The notes under the pieces: generated by a model
Told to the model about the DNA's origin: nothing
Seen by the model: only the letters and a program-made list of their open reading frames with translations
Databases searched by the model: none
Translations under genes and position numbers: made by a program
Shown here: positions 58,401 to 64,000 of the stretch, piece by piece
Layout: every line of letters starts with the position of its first letter
Position numbering within the stretch: the stretch's first letter is position 1
NCBI GenBank assembly: GCA_009760855.2
Contig: WPIO01000003.1
Coordinates: forward strand, 1,825,001-1,889,000
Direction of reading: 5' to 3'
DNA: 64,000 nucleotides
Origin: Cristatella mucedo
Taxonomy: Eukaryota > Bryozoa > Phylactolaemata > Cristatellidae

Positions 58401-61400
58401 CCAGCTCGGCAGTTTTCTGGGATCTCTTTAGTACTACTTGATATGCTAGAAGTATCTAGATTCATCATATCATGTTCCAAAGCGACCTCTCGTTAGACGA
58501 CCATATCAGCTCCACAATCAAATCTGCCTATTTTCAGCTTCATAACATTGCTAGAATTCGGGCTTGTTTAGATAAGATTACCACGTCCAAGTTGGTCCAT
58601 GCATTCGTGACATCCCGTCTCGACTTCTGCAACTCACTGCTTACTGGCCTACTGGCATGTGCGATCAGGTGATTGCAGCTGGTGCAAAACTCTGCAGCTA
58701 GGCTTGTCTGTCGTGAGCGTCGCAGTTGCCACATTACACCACTTCTTGCCGACCTGCACTGGCTACCAAGTCAAGCAACTTAAGGTTTTGTCGCTCACTT
58801 TTAGGTCACTTCATTCTTTGGCTCCAGTCTATCTCTCAGATCACTCACCCACCAAGCATCGTACCACATGCTTTTCGGAATCCAACAGTCTACATATACC
58901 TCGTACTAACCTCAAATCCTTTGGAGACCGTGCATTAAGTTCGTATGCTCCCAAAGCCTGGAACTCCCTCCCGACCTGCGTCAGAACATCCCCTGACCTG
59001 ACCACATTTAAAAAGAACTTAAAAACCTATTTAGGACAGCATTTAGTGGGTCCCCGTTATTCGTCCTTCATGTGCTTATGCGTGTTGACTGTGCATGCTG
59101 CCACTAACCACATTTGCATGCTGACCCTGTGCATGTCACCCCTAACCATGTTATTCATGTTGTTAGTTTACTCACCATTCAATTGCATTTCCCTTTGCAG
59201 CAAATGTAAAGCACCTAGAAAGAGATTGAGTTCTCTGAGGGCACTTTATCAAGTGCATTATTATTATTATTATAGATTATTTTAATGTCAGCATGTAGAT
59301 TGACTATTTTAATGTCAGCATCTGCATTCCAGAAGTGACAACAGCCCAAGCTTTTTGTATGTAGGAAATTGGGGGTACTTTATGAGGGCGAATGTGACTT
59401 ATATTGAGTGTTTGACTAGACATTAACCAAGTTTGTGATGCAAACCAGTTTACTTGCAAGGCCCTATGTATTTTTCCAGGCAGTTATTGCTTTTAGAATG
59501 GCTATACTTGGAAGTTTAGTCCCCCATAGCAAAATCCTGGCAATGGCACTGCCCTTGACCTACCTCTTAAGGTCCCCATACTGTGCCCGGTATGTGTGGT
59601 AGCTGTTAATCCAATACATTTACTTGGTAATTACTGTTGTCCACTTGTTTTGGGTATATCTATTTGCACTTATACTATTAATGTTGGTGCATTCTCTAGT
59701 ATGTCTTGTAGCTTTGCTTGTGGACTACAGTGCTGGCAGTGGGGCTTCATTGGATGAGGAGATTAGGGGGGCAACCTTTTATCTTAGTGATATACTGCTG
59801 TCTTGCTACTTTAATGTACCTGCCACCTAATGTAAGGATTTGTAAAGGCATGGTGGAACCCCCCCCCCGAATTGCCACTGGCATGACCACCCAACAGGCC
59901 TGTGATTCATTAGTATGGCTGCTAAACCGTCCCCAGGACGTTTCGAGGCAAGAATGTTAATTTTCATTATAATTACAACCAGAACTGCTCTATATGCATC
60001 CTTCCTATGTGCATAACCTTGGTGTGTGAGTACATATTTATGTTTTAGAGTTTCTTCCGGCCGTAATGCTTTGCCATTGAATTATGTTAAGTAGGTCGGC
60101 TGTTCCCACTGTCCTGGGAGTGGGGTTCTGAGCTCCAGTCTCCTTGTTCTGAGGATCAAACCACATCAATGATTAACTAGTTAACGAAATTAGCAATAAT
60201 TGAATGGGCAAAATAGCACGGCATTGTGAAGATTTCCCATGTGAATGCAGGCCATGGGATATGGCAGTAATTGCACCGTAGGATGGAAAGTGAGACCTGT
60301 TAAAGCATCCTTGCACTCCCATCTTATTGATAACAGAGACCACAGTTGCCTGGCTAACGGAAAGCCGTGTTCAATTAAAATTAAGTTTCATCCTCAATGT
60401 TCACTTTCAGGCCTGCATCTAATGACATCTCGAAGTTGATCTCAGTCTAAGAAGACTACTAGCCCTCAAGACGTTACTGCAATGGTTAGTTTTGCTGCTA
60501 CCCTTTGTAAAAAAAAAAAAAAAAAAAAATGTAAACATGTCCTTAGCCTCAGGTCTTGTCCCTGCACATTTTTAAAAGGCTGCTGTTATGCCACTCATTG
60601 AGACTGCAACACTAAAGAACTGGGAAACTAGAGAACCAGGAGAACTGAAGCAACTTACATCCAGCCTCTCTTCTGCCCTTCATATCAAAGGCACTAGAAC
60701 AAGTAGTGACAGATAGCTATAATCTTATATCAAAACTTCAAACCTAGCAAGTTCCAGTCTGGTTTTAGAGCTAATCACTCCACCGAGTCAGCACTGCTGT
60801 GGGTGTATAACGAACTTCTCATGAATGCAGATCTAAGCAGTCTACTTGTTTTGCTGGATATTTCGCCAGCGTGTAGTGTTGTTGATTGCCGAGTCCTACT
60901 AGAGTGCCTCTCATCTCACCTGTGCAACACTTGCTCAGCATTGCAGTGGTTTAGGTCCTATCTCCCGGGGTGTGACTCCAGGGCATTGATACAACATACA
61001 ACAATCAGAGGAGCCTCTATAATGGAGTGTCCACAGGGCTCTGTGCATTGTCTACTTCTTTTCTCAATGTATGTTTTTCCCTCTTGCATATGTAACCGAC
61101 CAGCATAATCTAGGCTTTCATTGTATGCAGATGACAGCTGTAGCTGTGCTTAAATCCCTACCCGGATTTCAGCAGGTCAAAATCTCTAAACAGGCTTAGA
61201 CATTCTTGCACCACCTCTAACTTGGATGTAAACCGGAAGATATATATATACAAATAAAAAATTTACTGATCTGTATCATGTGCTATTTGTATCTTAACTT
61301 ATCGAGGTACATGCATGAAGTTTGTTGTGGTGCATTTTTGTGGCTTTTATACAGCTTTATTTCAGTTGCATACATTTTGCTGTGCCTGTTGTAACCATTT

Positions 61401-61893
61401 GACGTAAAAAAATATATATTTCATTTGTATAGCGCCCTAAGATAAAAAATCTATTCTGGCGCCTCACGTGTCACGTGCTCAAGCCCACATATGCCACCAG
61501 GCTCGAGCCCACAACCTCGGTCATGAAATACACTCACTTTGACCTTGGCTTGGGCTGGTACCTCAACCACTAGGTCAAACCAGCGCAGCTGTGCTTCCTT
61601 TACAGCATGTTTAGTACCTAGAAAGATATAGTTTTCTGAGGGTGACATTAAGATGCCACTATTATTATTATGTTAAGCATTGCCTTGGTGACTGTGCCTT
61701 CAAGTAACTACCTGTCTTTTTTATCAGCTAAGCCCTACAAAACTTCAAATATAGTCCTCTATTGGTAGTCATGCCGGGAATGCCGACCATCGGCACTATG
61801 AGCAACGTGGTAGTATTTAGGAGCTAGTCGGCAACCTAGGATTGCCTTTAGCTGACAGTCGGGATTTGGTGCCTATCGTGAATGTTGTCCATA

Positions 61894-61955
<62 letters not shown>

Positions 61956-64000
61956 ATGTGATCATTTATTCATTCACTAGTCTAACGAGCTTGAGCTTTG
62001 TCTCCACTGCTGCTTTCAATTACCATAAAGCAATTGTGCAACCAAGAACCTTTGGGTAAAGCCAACCCACCCCATCAATAAAATTAAACTATCCCACAAC
62101 ATCGTGATTTTAGATTCGACTGCAAATTGTCATTTACCAAAGTGCCGAGTGGACTAATTCGCGGCCTCCACTTAAGTGGTGGCGATTCTTGTTATTTGCT
62201 CTGGCCTTCAGGTGGAGCAAGGGGGCATACTAGATCAACTGTGGCTGGCACCAAGACTTATGGTTTGACTCATTCCCATTCTCCAGATGTCACATTTTGT
62301 GCTTCAGTATGACTGACTAGTTTCTTATCTCACAGCTAGCTGGAGCCACTGAGAACTGACCTGAACGATTGCGTTACTTGTCTGGCTTCCTGACTTAACT
62401 TTTGTGCACCCTATTTGTGTAGGGGTGATTGACTTATGTAGGTCATCCATGCAAAGAGGTCCTACTGAGTGAAAAACAGCCACCAATTTGTCCTAATTGC
62501 TTTGTATGGTTATACGTGAAGAAATGTGCCTTGACTTTAGGTTGTGGCCTGATATGGAATGCATTGTATTAGGGATATATCACATTTTTCTGTAATGTAA
62601 GTATTTGAACTTACTGTCGCTAAAGGAAGATTATTGGCCATTGTTTGCTTAGTATTTATTATGCCTGGACTGCTTCTCGACAAACAACAAAATTCAGTAA
62701 AGAGCTGCCACTGTTCTGAGTCACGAGTAATGCAATATTTAATCTTAGTCCAACTGCCTGTTGCTAGTAGTCAGGGGGTAGAAGAACATGTGCTGCTTTC
62801 ACCTTGCGGTTTTTTGTGGCGTCTCGGGCAGAGTTGCTAGTTGCTAGTTATGTTGAGATGATGCTGACAAGGATTACACTTGTAACATTTGTACCAGCTA
62901 TTCGTACGATAAGCTAGAGACTTGATGAGCAAGACCTGCCCAGCCAAATTTAGCTTCAGCCAGGTCTGGACAACACGTTTGCTGCTTACTCTTATAAACC
63001 CCAAGAGAATTTTATCTCTCCAAGTGCTTCACAAATTCCACAGGGCTCGAGCCCTTGACCTTGGTCGTTAAAGGCGAGCACCTTACACCTGGGCCAAGCA
63101 TACTCACTGGTATTGCGCTTATATTATTGCAGGCCGGAAAATTTAAGCCTGCTCTGAAACAGTACGAGAAGGTATTGGACTTACTAAAGTACGAGAAGGA
63201 TCTGTCGGAGAGCCTGGAAGCCAAGAAGAAGGTGCTGATGCTGGCTGCACATCTGAATGCTGCACTGTGCTACCTGAAGCTCGACAACTTCGTTAAGGCT
63301 AGGGAGGAGTGCACATCGGCCCTCGAGCTCGATAGTAAGAACGAGAAGGCCTTTTTCCGCAGGGGACAGGTACGCGACCTCTTTTTTCCTGGCAGAGCTT
63401 GCGAGAATGCCTTCTTTGGCGCTTCGACTTATTGTTGAGGTCGTGGATTTTTTTAATTTACTGGTTATAAAGTTGAATGAACACTCAAGGCAGAACTTTC
63501 AACTGCCCAACCAGAGAGTTAAGGGGGGTTAAAAGGGATACTGAGGTTGAGCGAAGCAGTGGCAGCTGTGGTGTGAGATTGCAAAGAATGCTGCCTAATG
63601 CCTCAATGCAGGCCGAGGCCGCAGCCCGAAATGAAAGCCGAGTTGAGGATCGTTCAGTCAATTAAGCCTCGCTCCTGCATCAAGCTGTCAAAGGAGCACA
63701 GCCATAGTTAACTTGAGCAGGACGAGTCTGATGGCATGCATTGTGAATCGAGAGCGCATAAGATTATTTTTGAAAATGCTGGCTCGATGGCCTTTCAGAT
63801 GCAGTCGAAGATGCAATCGGCCGTTTTGGTAGGTTCGGCTAGGCACTGCCTGGCTTGCTGGCCATCGGTGTGCTGTCATAATGCTTTACTTTGTAGGCTT
63901 ACATGGGCACCCATGATTGGGAGCTTGCCAAGTCAGACTTCCAGAACTTGCTGAATATCGATCGATCCAACAAAGCTGCAAAGTCTCAAGTTGCATTAGC
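55117..64000 (+). CDS. FKBP4: FKBP4/FKBP52-type peptidyl-prolyl isomerase, HSP90 co-chaperone (3' end off window)
   Basis: Large FKBPs bind HSP90 through a TPR domain and act on client proteins such as steroid receptors in vertebrates. Exons 55117-55426, 55804-55968, 56890-56988, 57286-57533, 58072-58155, 63133-63369 and 63897-64000 join in frame to 415 codons. FK1 (about 41-158) keeps the catalytic pocket: Tyr77, Phe87-Asp88, Val106-Ile107, Trp110, Tyr133 and Phe150, in [23 protein letters not shown] and YAYGASG. FK2 (about 160-274) has Val where FK1 has Trp and lacks other pocket residues, as in FKBP51/52. The TPR domain follows, with clamp-type residues Asn344, Lys374 and Arg378 for the HSP90 C-terminus. 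The last TPR and C-terminal end lie off the right edge (human FKBP4 has 459 residues). FKBP5 is the vertebrate sister, so the symbol names the type. Confidence 0.95.
55804..55968 (+). CDS. FKBP4: FKBP4 exon 2
   Basis: Acceptor GTCTGCAG|, donor AAGG|GTAAGA. Second half of FK1, from GVIKSWDIG to [11 protein letters not shown]. Confidence 0.96.
56150..56415 (+). mobile_element. LINE 3' end in FKBP4 intron 2
   Basis: TTAGTTCGTATGCTCCACAT, TGGAACTCACTCCCAACTGA and CACTAACCATATCGTGCTTC mark coding end and 3' UTR; the tail is decayed and passes into AGTAGTAGTAGCAGCAGCAG. Confidence 0.75.
56890..56988 (+). CDS. FKBP4: FKBP4 exon 3
   Basis: Acceptor TGCTATAG|, donor GAAG|GTTCGT (a weak donor). Codes for [15 protein letters not shown] and [15 protein letters not shown], the linker and start of FK2. 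Confidence 0.93.
57286..57533 (+). CDS. FKBP4: FKBP4 exon 4
   Basis: Acceptor TTTTTTCAG|, donor AAG|GTGAGA. It holds most of FK2, including [20 protein letters not shown]. Confidence 0.96.
58072..58155 (+). CDS. FKBP4: FKBP4 exon 5
   Basis: Acceptor TTTTTTCTAG|, donor AAG|GTTAGG. Codes for [20 protein letters not shown] and EKGTDFFK, the lead into the TPR domain. Confidence 0.95.
58472..59273 (+). mobile_element. LINE 3' half in FKBP4 intron 5
   Basis: It starts at TTCCAAAGCGACCTCTCGTT and has the same parts as the young copies, with small deletions and frameshifts, full hairpin tail and (ATT)n. It is close to the young family but older. Confidence 0.9.
59280..60590. other. FKBP4 intron 5, middle part
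   Basis: A direct duplication of ATTTTAATGTCAGCAT occurs at 59281-59322 and a run of 20 A at 60510-60529. I recognise nothing else. Confidence 0.5.
60600..61200 (+). mobile_element. Old LINE fragment with the first part of the RT domain
   Basis: Broken frames contain [40 protein letters not shown] and QWFRSYLPG, the N-terminal RT blocks of CR1/L2-like LINEs. The QGSV block is followed by damaged sequence. This part is missing from the younger copies. Confidence 0.8.
61410..61600 (-). mobile_element. SINE-A copy (minus)
   Basis: Minus strand: CTGGTTTGACCTAGTGGTTG (head), GTTGTGGGCTCGAGCCTGG (box B-like), a tail with GGCGCCAGAATAGATTTT and GGGCGCTATACAAATGAAAT. About 40 extra bases near 61480 interrupt the body. 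Confidence 0.72.
61592..61676 (+). mobile_element. LINE 3' tail (plus)
   Basis: TGTGCTTCCTTTACAGCATG, CTAGAAAGATATAGTTTTCT and ATTATTATTA. It lies directly against the SINE-A copy. Confidence 0.65.
61680..62980. other. FKBP4 intron 5, right part
   Basis: Apart from the (TA)n tract at 61897-61953 I see no repeat or coding exon here. Confidence 0.5.
61897..61953. repeat. (TA)n microsatellite
   Basis: About 28 TA units in FKBP4 intron 5. Confidence 0.95.
62985..63102 (-). mobile_element. SINE-A copy (minus) next to FKBP4 exon 6
   Basis: Minus strand: TTGGCCCAGGTGTAAGGTGC (head), CAAGGGCTCGAGCCCTGTG (box B-like), GAAGCACTTGGAGAGATA and CTCTTGGGGTTTATAAGA. It ends so close to exon 6 that it lies around the expected branch-point and acceptor region. 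Confidence 0.78.
63133..63369 (+). CDS. FKBP4: FKBP4 exon 6
   Basis: Acceptor ATTATTGCAG|, donor CAG|GTACGC. Codes for TPR helices from [18 protein letters not shown] to [16 protein letters not shown] copy ends about 30 bp before this exon. Confidence 0.96.
63370..63896. other. FKBP4 intron 6, nothing recognised
   Basis: A 527-bp intron with no repeat or RNA gene that I can identify. Confidence 0.5.
63897..64000 (+). CDS. FKBP4: FKBP4 exon 7 (cut by the window end)
   Basis: Acceptor TTTGTAG|; codes for [20 protein letters not shown] and on to SQVAL, continuing beyond 64000. Confidence 0.92.

Overview
The window is animal nuclear DNA, probably from an invertebrate. Five conserved protein genes are split by spliceosomal introns that are full of transposon debris, tRNA-derived SINEs and long dinucleotide repeats. 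Four of the genes cannot be seen as long open frames. I assembled them exon by exon from conserved peptides, matching splice sites and consistent phase. I cannot name the phylum from the sequence alone.

Layout, left to right. (1) 729-8269, minus: the 5' part of an EB1 (MAPRE1) gene, three exons, the rest lying off the left edge; one intron is of the rare GC-AG type. (2) 8270-8857: a short gap between two diverging genes, probably a shared promoter. (3) 8858-20772, plus: a complete six-exon PSMB2 gene (proteasome beta-4). (4) 20773-28041: no gene recognised; LINE, SINE, a possible gag fragment and an LTR-like repeat. (5) 28042-28920, minus: a PUFA elongase of the ELOVL2/5 type with an uninterrupted coding region. 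(6) 28921-36711: no gene recognised; GC-rich upstream DNA, LINE fragments and a very long (CA)n tract. (7) 36712-42698, minus: a p24 cargo receptor of the TMED1/5 type, four firm exons plus a doubtful last one. (8) 42699-49200: LTR-like repeat split by an 864 bp inverted-repeat element, and a young LINE. (9) 49201-54145, plus: an AT-rich, decayed Polinton/Maverick-like element with a family-B DNA polymerase relic, itself hit by a LINE, a SINE and another repeat. (10) 55117-64000, plus: an FKBP4-type (FKBP52) HSP90 co-chaperone gene, seven exons visible, running off the right edge.

The five genes have ordinary housekeeping roles (microtubule plus-end binding, proteasome, fatty-acid elongation, ER-Golgi cargo transport, HSP90 co-chaperone) and do not form a pathway together. 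The more informative material is the mobile DNA. A CR1/L2-like LINE family is present in over twenty fragments, two of them nearly identical. One SINE family ends in the same hairpin tail as that LINE, which suggests it borrows the LINE machinery, while a second SINE family has the same tRNA-like head with another tail. A retroposon-like repeat with a common 3' end occurs three times. A possible undescribed element with C-rich inverted ends, a CGCAGC target duplication and degenerate CCCTAAA repeats sits inside the LTR-like repeat. All coordinates of repeats are read by eye and can be off by some bases; exon borders are exact under the splice choices stated.
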